This document shows, in pieces, positions 1-7,290 of a stretch of DNA of 64,000 bases. The stretch spans positions 4,893,501-4,957,500 of the forward strand of contig NZ_CP119075.1 in assembly GCF_029023725.1 (NCBI RefSeq). The letters are read 5' to 3'. This DNA is from Synoicihabitans lomoniglobus. Its GTDB lineage: Bacteria > Verrucomicrobiota > Verrucomicrobiia > Opitutales > Opitutaceae. The notes below the pieces were generated by a model. The model was not told where the DNA came from. It worked only from the letters and a program-made list of their open reading frames with translations, and did not search any database. A program made the position numbers and the translations under genes. The first letter of the stretch is position 1; each line of letters opens with the position of its first letter.

Positions 1-1
1 C

Positions 2-1033
2 TTTCCCGACGAAGCGCGCACCCGCCTCACCCTCACCCTCGAAGCGCCGCGCACCTTCGCCCTGCACCTCCGCCACCCGGCCTGGGTCAGCGCCGAAGGT
101 TTCAAAATCACCATCAACGGAGAGCCAGTCGACGGGCGCTCCACGCCCGGTTCCTACGCCGCCCTCACCCGGGAATGGCATGACGGCGACACCATCGGCA
201 TTGAGCTGCCCATGACCACGCGCCTCGAACGCTTGCCCGACGACTCCGCTTACGCCGCAGTCCTGCACGGTCCCATCCTCCTCGCCGCCAAAACCGGCAC
301 CGACCACCTCGACGGACTCGTGGCCGACGGCTCCCGCATGGGCCACGCCGCTCCCGGCGCCTTCGAACCGCTCGACGCCGCCCCGATGTTCGTCGGAAAC
401 CCTACCGAAATGGCTGCGGCCATCCAGCCCGTGCCCGGCCGACCGCTACACTTCACCGCCGCCAATCTCATTCGTCCTGATAATTTCGATACGCTCGAAC
501 TCGAACCCTTCTTCCGCCTGCACGACGCCCGCTACATGATGTATTGGCAACTCGCCTCGGCCACGGACTACGAACGCATCGTCGCCGAACTCCACGCCAC
601 TGAAACCGCCCGCCTCGCGCTCGACGCCCGCACCATCGACCTCGTCATACCCGGAGAACAACAGCCCGAAGTGGAGCACAACTTCACGGACGGCGACTCC
701 TGGCAAGGTCACAGCTTTGGACGCTCCTTCCGCGCCGCCAACGACTGGTTCAGCTACGAACTCACCCCGCGCCACGAAGCCGCGCTCGAGCTCCAACTCA
801 CCCACTGGGGCAACGCCTGGCAACCCGCGTCCTACACCGTTGAAATCAACGGCACCCCCATCGGCAAAATTGAAATCTCCGGCCAAGACGGCGAACGCTT
901 CATCATCAAAACCCTGTCCATCCCCACCGGCTCCAGGAGCAACCCCCTGATCCTCACCTTCCGCGGCACCGAAAAATCCCCCGGCGTCCCCGCCCTCTAC
1001 GAAGTCCGCCTCGTGCGCCCGCGTTCTGAATGA
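2..1033 (+). CDS. GH127-type glycosidase (DUF1680), C-terminal part
   Basis: The reading frame is open from the window edge, so only the C-terminal 343 residues are visible. The segment LHLRHPAWVSAEGFKITING, then a REWHDGDTIGIELPM stretch and YAAVLHGPILLAAK, match the beta-sandwich region that follows the (alpha/alpha)6 barrel in GH127 (DUF1680) proteins, a family that includes beta-L-arabinofuranosidases. The catalytic barrel lies outside the window, so catalytic residues cannot be checked. The gene lies 10 kb from the xylan locus, fitting removal of arabinose from plant polysaccharide, but substrate is inferred from family only. Codon use is GC-rich like the resident genes. Confidence 0.8.
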   Translation, partial: FPDEARTRLTLTLEAPRTFALHLRHPAWVSAEGFKITINGEPVDGRSTPGSYAALTREWHDGDTIGIELPMTTRLERLPDDSAYAAVLHGPILLAAKTGTDHLDGLVADGSRMGHAAPGAFEPLDAAPMFVGNPTEMAAAIQPVPGRPLHFTAANLIRPDNFDTLELEPFFRLHDARYMMYWQLASATDYERIVAELHATETARLALDARTIDLVIPGEQQPEVEHNFTDGDSWQGHSFGRSFRAANDWFSYELTPRHEAALELQLTHWGNAWQPASYTVEINGTPIGKIEISGQDGERFIIKTLSIPTGSRSNPLILTFRGTEKSPGVPALYEVRLVRPRSE

Positions 1034-1118
1034 GTTGTAGGACAAATGGACGAACTGCCGGAATATTTTTACCCATTCTGAAAGAAGAGACCCTGCAACC
1101 GCGTTACACGCGACCAAG

Positions 1119-1397
1119 ATGATTCAATCGTTTGCGGATCGCGACACGGAGCAACTTTTCCTCAAAGAGAAGAATCGTCGTTTTCAGGCGGTTAGCCGCG
1201 TGGCCTTGCGTAAACTCATCCAACTCAATAGTGCCAGCCGTCTGGGCGACCTCTCGGTTCCACCCGGAAACCACCTGGAGCAACTTGCAGGGAATCTCGC
1301 GGGACAATACTCGATTCGGGTCAACGACCAGTGGCGCATTGTCTTTCGGTGGACGGACTCGGGACCCAGCGACGTCCGAATTGAAGATTACCATTGA
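1119..1397 (+). CDS. higB: HigB-family toxin (RelE/ParE superfamily mRNA interferase)
   Basis: A 92-residue protein with the full HigB layout: the N-terminal [14 protein letters not shown], a central [20 protein letters not shown] stretch and the C-terminal [11 protein letters not shown] strand characteristic of the family. HigB toxins cleave mRNA at the ribosome and are neutralised by the HigA antitoxin encoded just downstream. Toxin-first gene order is normal for HigBA. The gene ends 32 bp before the higA start, and that gap holds a perfect inverted repeat. A second, diverged HigBA pair lies at 10127-10709. Assignment is confident from motif and gene order; RNA targets are unknown. Confidence 0.9.
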   Translation: MIQSFADRDTEQLFLKEKNRRFQAVSRVALRKLIQLNSASRLGDLSVPPGNHLEQLAGNLAGQYSIRVNDQWRIVFRWTDSGPSDVRIEDYH

Positions 1398-1405
1398 AGC
1401 ACCCC

Positions 1406-1424
1406 TATAACGTCATACGTTATA
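1406..1424. promoter_or_regulatory. Inverted repeat between higB and higA, candidate operator
   Basis: TATAACGTCATACGTTATA is a perfect 8-bp inverted repeat (1406-1413 and 1417-1424) around a 3-bp centre. It starts 9 bp after the higB stop and ends 6 bp before the higA ATG at 1430. HigA proteins bind palindromes through their helix-turn-helix domain, normally upstream of higB, so an internal position suggests separate control of higA. Function is inferred. Confidence 0.5.
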
Positions 1425-1429
1425 ACTAT

Positions 1430-1726
1430 ATGAAAACCCCGATAACGCCCGGTGAAATCCTGCTGGAGGAATACTTGAGGCCCATGGGTATCTCCCAAAA
1501 CGCCATGGCCCGTGCGCTTGGGGTGTCCCCGCGCGCCATCAATGAGATTGTCCTCGGCAAACGTTCCATCACCCCCGCCATGTCGATAAGGTTCGGTGCC
1601 TTCTTCGATCAGTCCCCGCAGTTCTGGCACGGAATTCAGGTGGATTGCGATTTCAGAGCCCTAGCGACCGACACCCCTAGATTAGTGAAAGCCGTCCGCC
1701 CGGCCTCCGAGCTGATTTCCGCGTAG
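1430..1726 (+). CDS. higA: HigA-family antitoxin (XRE/Cro helix-turn-helix)
   Basis: A 98-residue antitoxin beginning [20 protein letters not shown], the standard HigA start. It continues through a helix-turn-helix (residues about 22-60, [20 protein letters not shown]) and the [18 protein letters not shown] segment. An upstream in-frame ATG at 1394 would overlap the higB stop, but it adds 12 residues lacking family similarity, so 1430 is chosen. The same length (98 aa) is found in the second antitoxin at 10127-10423. It probably binds the palindrome just upstream and autoregulates the operon. Confidence 0.9.
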   Translation: MKTPITPGEILLEEYLRPMGISQNAMARALGVSPRAINEIVLGKRSITPAMSIRFGAFFDQSPQFWHGIQVDCDFRALATDTPRLVKAVRPASELISA

Positions 1727-1746
1727 AAATCCGCAAAACACGGCCT

Positions 1747-1780
1747 GACCCTCTCGGTCTGGCGACCCTCTCGGTCTGGC
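1747..1780. repeat. Two tandem 17-bp repeats, GGGTC-type border tag (inverted orientation)
   Basis: GACCCTCTCGGTCTGGC occurs twice back to back (1747-1763 and 1764-1780). Read on the minus strand each unit ends in GAGGGTC, and the array ends GGGTCAGG, like the tags at 2833-2863, 3161-3190 and 4531-4565. It marks the exact point where sequence changes from GC-rich resident DNA to AT-rich foreign DNA. Confidence 0.75.
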
Positions 1781-2080
1781 TACGCTGATTGGTATATTCT
1801 TTCTATTCTTTGGTCTACTAATCAAACTTATGACTGGATTGGCATTTCTTCACCGCTTGACATAGATTGGCTTAAAAACCACTTGGGGCTGCCGCAGGGA
1901 GTAATGTTCACTAGGTCATTCCCGATTCAGTATTACAATGAAAATACTGCCAGTTATCAGAATTTCGAGTTCGTGACCCATCGCCACGACTATCAGTCTA
2001 ATGGCGTAGGACTTGGTTCAATTACCTATGACGGAATAACCGTTTATTCCCCATCCTGTAGCGGCCCTTGGCAATACTAA
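1781..2080 (+). pseudogene. C-terminal fragment of an unrecognised protein, AT-rich
   Basis: An open frame runs without a start codon from the repeat border to a stop at 2080. It reads into aromatic-rich sequence such as YADWYILSILWSTNQTYDWI and ends SPSCSGPWQY. The first candidate start (TTG at 1883) lies inside this sequence, so the piece looks like the last ~100 residues of a larger protein cut at the 1780 border. Composition is much more AT-rich than resident genes and matches the next gene, 9 bp downstream. It could be the tip of a secreted polymorphic-toxin or Rhs-like protein, but I see no diagnostic motif and do not assign a function. Confidence 0.5.
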
Positions 2081-2089
2081 AATACCACC

Positions 2090-2791
2090 ATGAATAGATT
2101 AACATTCGTCCTTTTTGTTTTTTCTATATTAACTGCAGCACATGCCCAAATTGGGACCAATCAAAAGTTTGCGGACATATTAAATCTCCTACTAAGGGAA
2201 TCGGCGGAGGCAGATAGGGCGATTGAGATATCTACTGCTATTGCAAGTCGCTACGAAATGGAAGAGGGCGCCGAAGAGCGAAAGCAACTTTCGAATTTGG
2301 TTATTAATCATTTATCAGGCGACTTAGGCACAAACTACGAAACTATACTGGCAGTATCATCGAAGTTGCAACCCAAGGTTGGCGAGCCAACTGCCATTCG
2401 AATTATGGAACTAGAAGTGTCGGCGCGACACACACGTGCGGGGGAGAATTCAAAGGAATTATTGGTAAATCGGAACATCGAACTATATGTAAAATGCCTA
2501 GCATATGCAGACGAATTAAGAAATCGTGAAGGCTTTGATGAAGCATCTGACCTAAATGGTCTACGCGGTGGCTTGGGTCCAAAGGATTTTAGTTCAGAAG
2601 AAGAGTTTCGAACCCGGCAATCGGATATTCGAGAAACTCGAATTGAGTGGATAAGACTCAGCGCGATTGTCAGAGCGGTGCGTTTTAGGGTGTCCAGACT
2701 TGAAAAGGAAAAGGATGTATCAGAACTTTTGAGGGACGCTGCAGCCAGAGCGGGAGTGGAGACGGCTCAAGATTTTTTTCCAGTCAATTGA
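2090..2791 (+). CDS. Secreted hypothetical protein, AT-rich
   Basis: A 233-residue protein with a clear signal peptide (MNRLTFVLFVFSILTAAHAQ, likely cleaved after AHA). The mature part is mostly helical and charged, with no recognised motif. Codon use is AT-rich, unlike neighbours outside 1781-2800, pointing to horizontal acquisition. It starts 9 bp after the upstream fragment, so the two probably moved as one module. A small exported protein directly behind the C-terminal tip of a larger protein is the arrangement of an immunity gene, but this is speculative. Function unknown. Confidence 0.75.
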   Translation: MNRLTFVLFVFSILTAAHAQIGTNQKFADILNLLLRESAEADRAIEISTAIASRYEMEEGAEERKQLSNLVINHLSGDLGTNYETILAVSSKLQPKVGEPTAIRIMELEVSARHTRAGENSKELLVNRNIELYVKCLAYADELRNREGFDEASDLNGLRGGLGPKDFSSEEEFRTRQSDIRETRIEWIRLSAIVRAVRFRVSRLEKEKDVSELLRDAAARAGVETAQDFFPVN

Positions 2792-2821
2792 CATCAACCC
2801 AGATTGCTTGTGAGCCCACCG

Positions 2822-2867
2822 GTATGAACCGGAGGGCCGAAAAGAAGGGCCGAAAAGGGTCAGGTTT
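2822..2867 (+). repeat. GGGTC-type border tag with two AGGGCCGAAAAG units
   Basis: GGTATGAACCGG (2821-2832) is followed by AGGGCCGAAAAG at 2833-2844 and 2846-2857, then GGTCAGGTTT. It faces the opposite way to the tag at 1747-1780, so the AT-rich module between them is bracketed by inverted tags. GGTATGAACCGG recurs at 3197-3208. Confidence 0.65.
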
Positions 2868-3161
2868 GAATGGCGCTTAGTTAAGGGGGGTGATCGTCTC
2901 TTATTGTCGCCGTGATATGGATACACGCATGTGGTGCCGAGGTTTGGTCATCAGTTGGTAGACTTTGGGTCTGCGTTTGATGGCGCGCGGTTCACTGCGA
3001 TGGGGTCGGTCGGGCACGAGGTCGGCGGCGAGCGCGAGCAACAACTCCTCGAAGCGTTGGGCAGCCTGCCGGGCGTTGGTGGCAAATAATGGAGCAAAGG
3101 CGCGCAGCGTGCTCACCGTGCCCTTGAACGACAGGCGCGCGGGTGGCACGTCGTGCTGCCG
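2868..3161 (-). mobile_element. Truncated IS4-family copy (3' end of transposase only)
   Basis: These 294 bp match 38403-38696, the left end of the intact IS4-family element, with no difference seen by eye. They include the terminal repeat GAATGGCGCTTAGTTA and the last ~85 codons of the transposase (minus strand, stop at 2901-2903, ending HHMRVSISRRQ). The match stops abruptly at 3161, where a GGGTC-type tag begins. Lack of divergence implies a recent loss of the rest of the element. Confidence 0.9.
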
Positions 3162-3208
3162 AGGGCCAAAAAGGGTCGAGGGCCAAAAAGGAGGGGGTAT
3201 GAACCGGG
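3161..3208 (+). repeat. GGGTC-type border tag, two GAGGGCCAAAAAG units
   Basis: GAGGGCCAAAAAG occurs at 3161-3173 and 3178-3190, separated by GGTC. It is followed by GGTATGAACCGG, which abuts the left end of the IS481 element. The same unit recurs on the other side of that element at 4531-4565. Confidence 0.7.
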
Positions 3209-4521
3209 GACATAGGTAACAGATAGTCTAGGGACATAGGTTACACTTAAACTGGGCGTATGCCCTGGAAAGAAGTGTCACCAATGGACCAGAAGATGCA
3301 GTTCATCAGCATGGCGGCTACGGGCCGCTTTACCGTCTCGCAGTTGTGCGAAGACTTTGATATCAGTCGCAAGACCGGTCATAAGTGGCTGCGTCGTTAC
3401 GCGGCGGAAGGTTCCGCCGGTTTGGGCGATCGGTCCCGTCGTCCCCGTGGCTGTGCCCACCAGACGACTACGGAGCTAGTCGAGCTGGTGCTCCAGGAGC
3501 GCAAAGCCAAGCCCAGTTGGGGCCCCAAGAAGCTACAGGATCTACTGCACTGTAAGCACGGGATAATGCAGCCTCCGGCGCGCAGCACGATCGCCTCGTT
3601 GCTGAAGAGTCACGGCCTGATCAAGAAGCGGCGGCGTAAACCTGGACTCTATCATCCCCGGCCCAGCGAGTTGACCGATCCGACTCACCCCAACCACGTG
3701 TGGACGTTCGACTACAAGGGTTGGTTCCTGACGCAGGATCGCATCCGCTGTGATCCGTTGACGGTGTGTGATCGGTTCTCGCGCTACGTCGTGTGCTGCC
3801 AAGCCCGATATGATCAGCAGTTCCGAGGCACCCACCTGGCCTGTCGTAACATCATGCGCTACCACGGGGTTCCGGAGATCATCCGCGTCGACAACGGCTC
3901 ACCCTTCGCTTCCAACGGCTGGGGCAGGCTCTCTCGATTGAGCGTGTGGTGGATCAGCCAAGGCATCCAAGTGGAGTTCACCCGACCGGGGCATCCGCAG
4001 GATAATGGGTCCCACGAACGCATGCACCGCGACCTGAAAGCCGAGACCCTGCAGCCCAGCGCACGCAATCAACGCGCCCAACAACGCCTCTTCGACCGGT
4101 GGCGCTTTACCTACAACCACGAGCGTCCTCACGAAGGCATCAACATGCAAAAACCGGCCGAGATTTACCACTCCAGTCAGCGGCGCCTAAACGAGAACGA
4201 CAACGCCGTGCGTTACCCGGCCGACTATCTGCGTCGACGTGTTACCGAGGCCGGGTTCATCAACTACCGCAAACGCAGCTATCATGTCGGGGAGGCGTTT
4301 GCCGGAGTCACCGTGGGAATCCACCGCACGGATGCGGGCACGAGCGAGCTGCACTTTGCGAACATCCACCTCGCCAACCTCACCCTCAATGCGGGGGACC
4401 CATTCCGGCCTGCGGCCTACATGGTTCCCCCGCATCAGGTTCCCCTCGCCAAACACAACCCGTAAACCCAACCTCCCAAAAGTGTAACCCATGTGCCTGG
4501 ACTTTGTGTAACCCATGTCCC
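3207..4521 (+). mobile_element. IS481-family insertion sequence with double-copy ends
   Basis: About 1315 bp, carrying one transposase. Each end has two tandem copies of one motif. Left: GGGACATAGGTAAC at 3207 and GGGACATAGGTTACAC at 3231. Right, inverted: GTGTAACCCATG at 4483 and GTGTAACCCATGTCCC at 4506-4521. No target-site duplication was evident. Both sides carry the same GAGGGCCAAAAAGGGTC tag, so it either inserted into a tag array or moves with it. Confidence 0.85.
3260..4465 (+). CDS. IS481-family transposase
   Basis: A 401-residue DDE transposase of normal family length. The N-terminus (MPWKEVSPMDQKMQFISMAA) leads into a helix-turn-helix (about residues 15-60, FTVSQLCEDFDISRKTGHKW) and a second leucine-rich helical region. 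The integrase core (about 140-300) shows WTFDYKGWF, IRVDNGSPF and HPQDNGSHERMHRDLK, supplying the D, D and E. No frameshift or stop interrupts it, so the element may be active. The start at 3260 fits the family N-terminus. Confidence 0.95.
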   Translation: MPWKEVSPMDQKMQFISMAATGRFTVSQLCEDFDISRKTGHKWLRRYAAEGSAGLGDRSRRPRGCAHQTTTELVELVLQERKAKPSWGPKKLQDLLHCKHGIMQPPARSTIASLLKSHGLIKKRRRKPGLYHPRPSELTDPTHPNHVWTFDYKGWFLTQDRIRCDPLTVCDRFSRYVVCCQARYDQQFRGTHLACRNIMRYHGVPEIIRVDNGSPFASNGWGRLSRLSVWWISQGIQVEFTRPGHPQDNGSHERMHRDLKAETLQPSARNQRAQQRLFDRWRFTYNHERPHEGINMQKPAEIYHSSQRRLNENDNAVRYPADYLRRRVTEAGFINYRKRSYHVGEAFAGVTVGIHRTDAGTSELHFANIHLANLTLNAGDPFRPAAYMVPPHQVPLAKHNP

Positions 4522-4530
4522 GATCATTCC

Positions 4531-4565
4531 GGGCCAAAAAGGGTCAAGGGCCAAAAAGGGTCAGG
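4531..4565 (+). repeat. GGGTC-type border tag right of IS481
   Basis: GGGCCAAAAAGGGTCA at 4531-4546 is followed by a second unit ending GGGTCAGG at 4565. It is nearly the same array as at 3161-3190 on the left of the element. Confidence 0.7.
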
Positions 4566-4623
4566 TTTAAACAATTGTAGTTCCCGACGTTCGCAACGCG
4601 TTCCTCGCCTACTCCAAGTATAC

Positions 4624-4734
4624 TCAGTCGGCAGGCAACGGGCTCACCTCCTGTTTGATTTTGTCATCTACGGTGTTGCGTGCCTCACGCAGATCGTCGG
4701 CGAGTTGAAAGCGAGGCCAGTAATCTGGGACCTG
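4624..4734 (-). pseudogene. HigA antitoxin remnant (C-terminal 36 codons)
   Basis: On the minus strand the piece translates to QVPDYWPRFQLADDLREA followed by RNTVDDKIKQEVSPLPAD and a stop at 4624-4626. This aligns with the C-terminus of the intact antitoxin at 10127-10423 (YWLRVQLAYDLREALNTVGD). The helix-turn-helix and start are missing. It lies 58 bp right of the GGGTC-type tag, consistent with a HigBA locus largely deleted during insertion events. Confidence 0.75.
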
Positions 4735-4966
4735 ACCGGAGGGCGACAAAAGGAGTCGAACGCAAAACCTAGAAATCCCTCCCTGACACAACGGCTGAAA
4801 AACGCGTCAACACATCATCTTTTTGCGGTTGTTCGTTGGTCGCCAAACGTTTCGGTCGACCGCCGCATCTCAAGGTCTTTCGTCTCCGGACTCGCACGCT
4901 GAAGATGTAGGATTGCCTCCATCGCGAACAGCCGAAGCGGCTGGCTTCGTTCCGGCAACGGGCGGG

Positions 4967-5806
4967 TTAGATCCGTTTGCTGCCCAGCACGACTTTGCCG
5001 CTCGGTGCAGTGAATCGGCTCGACGAGGCGCTCTCGGACGTAACGAAGAAATTAAGCTGGGGCGGGGGCGTGTTACCCGACGCGGCGACGGCGAACGAGT
5101 AAAGGCCGCTCGTCGCCTGCGTGGCGGGCAGCACCCCAGCTTGAACCACGTGACCGGATGCCGTGTCGATGATCCACATGTGATAGAGCTGGCCGGGCGC
5201 GGGTTCGGGCAAATTTCGGATGGCGATGAATCCCTGGTTACTGGCCGGGTCGAATAGGGCATAGCCGTTGGCCGCGTTGGCAACGGTCGATGCGTCGGGA
5301 AGTATGGTGGGGTTGTTCCACAGGTTTTCTGCAAACGAGGCGAGCTGGATGAATCCGCCGCCTTCGTCATTTGAGGCGACGGGCATAGGCATTCGGGTGA
5401 GCGTGCTGCCCTCGGCGTTGAGGCCCACGATCAAGACCATGTTTGGCTCGGTGGTGGCATCAGAACGGCGCAGTGATTGGACGGCCAGAATGGCGGTGCT
5501 GACGGCGATCACGGCGGCGATACTCCAGCGGGCAAAAGCGATCCAGATCGACGAGCGTGCGGATTCACCCACGGGTGTCGGATCATCGGGGCGGTCGAGA
5601 CGGGACTCGATACGGGTGAGGAGGTCGGCGGCCGGCGGGTGCTGCGGCAGCAGTCGGATTTCACGGTCGAGGGCGGATTCGAGTTCACGCACGAGGGCAG
5701 CCAGCTCAGGCGATTGGAGAAGTTGCGCCTCAAATGCCGCGTGTTCACCGGGATCGAGGCCGTCGAGCACGTAAAGCGTGGCTTGTTCTTCGAATTTCGA
5801 GTTCAT
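4967..5806 (-). CDS. Anti-sigma factor, RskA-like
   Basis: A 279-residue membrane protein. The cytoplasmic N-terminal domain (about 1-85, MNSKFEEQATLYVLDGLDPG) resembles a zinc-less anti-sigma domain. One transmembrane helix follows (about 90-112, WIAFARWSIAAVIAVSTAIL), then an extracytoplasmic RskA-type domain with FIAIRNLPEPAPGQLYHMWI and LNFFVTSESA. It would hold the ECF sigma factor encoded immediately upstream; the two genes overlap by 4 bp (ATGA), which supports translational coupling. The signal that triggers release is unknown; family members respond to redox or envelope stress through regulated proteolysis. Confidence 0.85.
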   Translation of the reverse strand: MNSKFEEQATLYVLDGLDPGEHAAFEAQLLQSPELAALVRELESALDREIRLLPQHPPAADLLTRIESRLDRPDDPTPVGESARSSIWIAFARWSIAAVIAVSTAILAVQSLRRSDATTEPNMVLIVGLNAEGSTLTRMPMPVASNDEGGGFIQLASFAENLWNNPTILPDASTVANAANGYALFDPASNQGFIAIRNLPEPAPGQLYHMWIIDTASGHVVQAGVLPATQATSGLYSFAVAASGNTPPPQLNFFVTSESASSSRFTAPSGKVVLGSKRI

Positions 5807-6381
5807 GATTTGGCTTGGGCGAGGGTGGTGCGTAGCTCAAGGAGACCACGGCGAATCCAGGACTTGACCGTGCCGATGGGCTGCACGAGTTGGCGCGCGA
5901 TCTCGGCGTGGGTGAGCTCGGAATAGAGCGCGAGCTCGAGGGCGCGACGGCGGTCGCCGGAGATATGCTCAAGAGCGCGATCGACGTTGCGGGATGTCTC
6001 GTGAGCCTCGGCGGTGCGGCGGGCAGTCTCAGCGGTGGCAAAGTCGGCGCCACCTTCGGTTTCGAGAGGCAGCGGAGTAAACGACGGGGCCGAGCGGCGG
6101 CGGCGCAGGTGGTCGATGCAGGTGCGACGGACGATGGTGACGGCCCAAGTAAAGGCACGCGACTTGTGCGGGTCGTAATCGTTGGCGTGGTGCCAGATTT
6201 TTACGAAGGCATCCTGCAGGAGTTCCTCCGCGGTGGCGCGATCACCCACCAGACGGAGCGTGAAGGAGAAAAGCGGTGTGCTGAAACGCGCATAGAGATC
6301 GCGAAACGCCGCTCGGTCCCCGGCGCCGATGCGCGCAAGCAGAAAGGCTTCTTCTGCTGAACTGTCGGCATCCGGCGGCAC
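5803..6381 (-). CDS. ECF-type RNA polymerase sigma factor (SigK/RpoE-like)
   Basis: A 192-residue sigma-70 family protein with GTG as likely start. Region 2 is seen at about 25-95 (GDRAAFRDLYARFSTPLFSF, then AFVKIWHHANDYDP and RRTCIDHLRRRR). Region 4 is seen at about 135-185 (HISGDRRRALELALYSELTH, then AEIARQLVQPIGTVKSWIRR). Coupling by a 4-bp overlap to an RskA-like anti-sigma gene gives the standard SigK-RskA module. The stop of the upstream secreted-protein gene is 6 bp away, so all three genes are probably one transcript. Regulon unknown. Confidence 0.9.
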   Translation of the reverse strand: MPPDADSSAEEAFLLARIGAGDRAAFRDLYARFSTPLFSFTLRLVGDRATAEELLQDAFVKIWHHANDYDPHKSRAFTWAVTIVRRTCIDHLRRRRSAPSFTPLPLETEGGADFATAETARRTAEAHETSRNVDRALEHISGDRRRALELALYSELTHAEIARQLVQPIGTVKSWIRRGLLELRTTLAQAKS

Positions 6382-6387
6382 GCAGGT

Positions 6388-6897
6388 TCAGGATTCGGAT
6401 TTGGCGAGCTGGGGAAAAAGAATGGGTTCGATTTTCCGGGCGGCAACTTCCGCGGCTCCGTAAAAGAGCTTGTCGAGCAATTCATTCAAATCCTCCCGGT
6501 ATCGACCCTGCTCACGACTAATGATCATGTTGAGATCGTGCTTGGTGCCGTCGGCGTGGAGCGTCATCCAGCCGCGGAACGTGAATTCTTCGGGTCGGTC
6601 CCGGCGCACGGGTTGAAGATAAACACGAAGCTCGAGTTCATGCGGAGCGGTGGTGGCCGAGAGCCGTTCGGCCACAATTTTGACCGGCCAGTGGCGTTGC
6701 TCGGCAACTTTCTGGAACGCCAGATCGAGACGATCAAAATCCGTGTAGGCGCCGGAATCAGCCCCAATGTTTTCACCGGAGGAGAGTGGCGGGACAATCA
6801 CCAGTGCGAGTTCGGGCATTTCGGCCTCCGCTGCACCGGCAGTGCCCAAGGCAATGCTGCACAGCAGCATGTAGACGGAGTGGAATTTAAATTTCAT
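6388..6897 (-). CDS. Exported hypothetical protein, first gene of the sigma operon
   Basis: A 169-residue protein starting MKFKFHSVYMLLCSIALGTA with a cleavable signal peptide (likely cut after GAAEA). The open frame extends upstream to 7017, but the signal peptide fixes the start at 6897. The mature protein has beta-strand character (ELELRVYLQPVRRDRPEEFT, GWMTLHADGTKHDLNMIISR) and no recognised motif. Being 6 bp upstream of the ECF sigma gene, it is a candidate sensor or target of that system. Function unknown. Confidence 0.7.
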   Translation of the reverse strand: MKFKFHSVYMLLCSIALGTAGAAEAEMPELALVIVPPLSSGENIGADSGAYTDFDRLDLAFQKVAEQRHWPVKIVAERLSATTAPHELELRVYLQPVRRDRPEEFTFRGWMTLHADGTKHDLNMIISREQGRYREDLNELLDKLFYGAAEVAARKIEPILFPQLAKSES

Positions 6898-7044
6898 GGG
6901 AAGAACAAATGGCAGATACTTACTTTTACGCAAAATCCACCGCGACGGATGCAGGAAAACCCTGAGAGTTTGGATGTCGCGGAGCCGACATCCTGACTCC
7001 TGATGAACAAGCCCCAAGCAAGGTCAGGCGTGGGTGCCTACGCC

Positions 7045-7290
7045 TTATGCGTTTTGTATTTCGAGCGGGATATCGACCATGGGATCGAAGCCGTCCGCCG
7101 CTGACCCGCTCGGTGTTGGTCGAAGCACGTTTCTGACTTCCTCCGGGTTCGTTTTGGCAGGTTGAGTCACCCGTAGTGGTGGTCCAGATACGCCGTAGCA
7201 TGATCTGCGCGCCACGCAGGCACGCCGGCGCGTGTCCACCGCGACGAGCGGTGGATTCATGTCTGAGGAATCGTTGGTGGTGGTCTTCAT
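7045..7290 (-). CDS. Small ORF overlapping the IS91 transposase stop
   Basis: An 81-codon frame starts MKTTTNDSSDMNPPLVAVDT at an ATG that overlaps the transposase TGA by 4 bp and ends IPLEIQNA. It is Arg/Pro-rich in the middle and resembles nothing I know. The 4-bp overlap suggests possible coupled translation, but it may equally be untranslated end sequence of the element. Low confidence. Confidence 0.25.
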   Translation of the reverse strand: MKTTTNDSSDMNPPLVAVDTRRRACVARRSCYGVSGPPLRVTQPAKTNPEEVRNVLRPTPSGSAADGFDPMVDIPLEIQNA

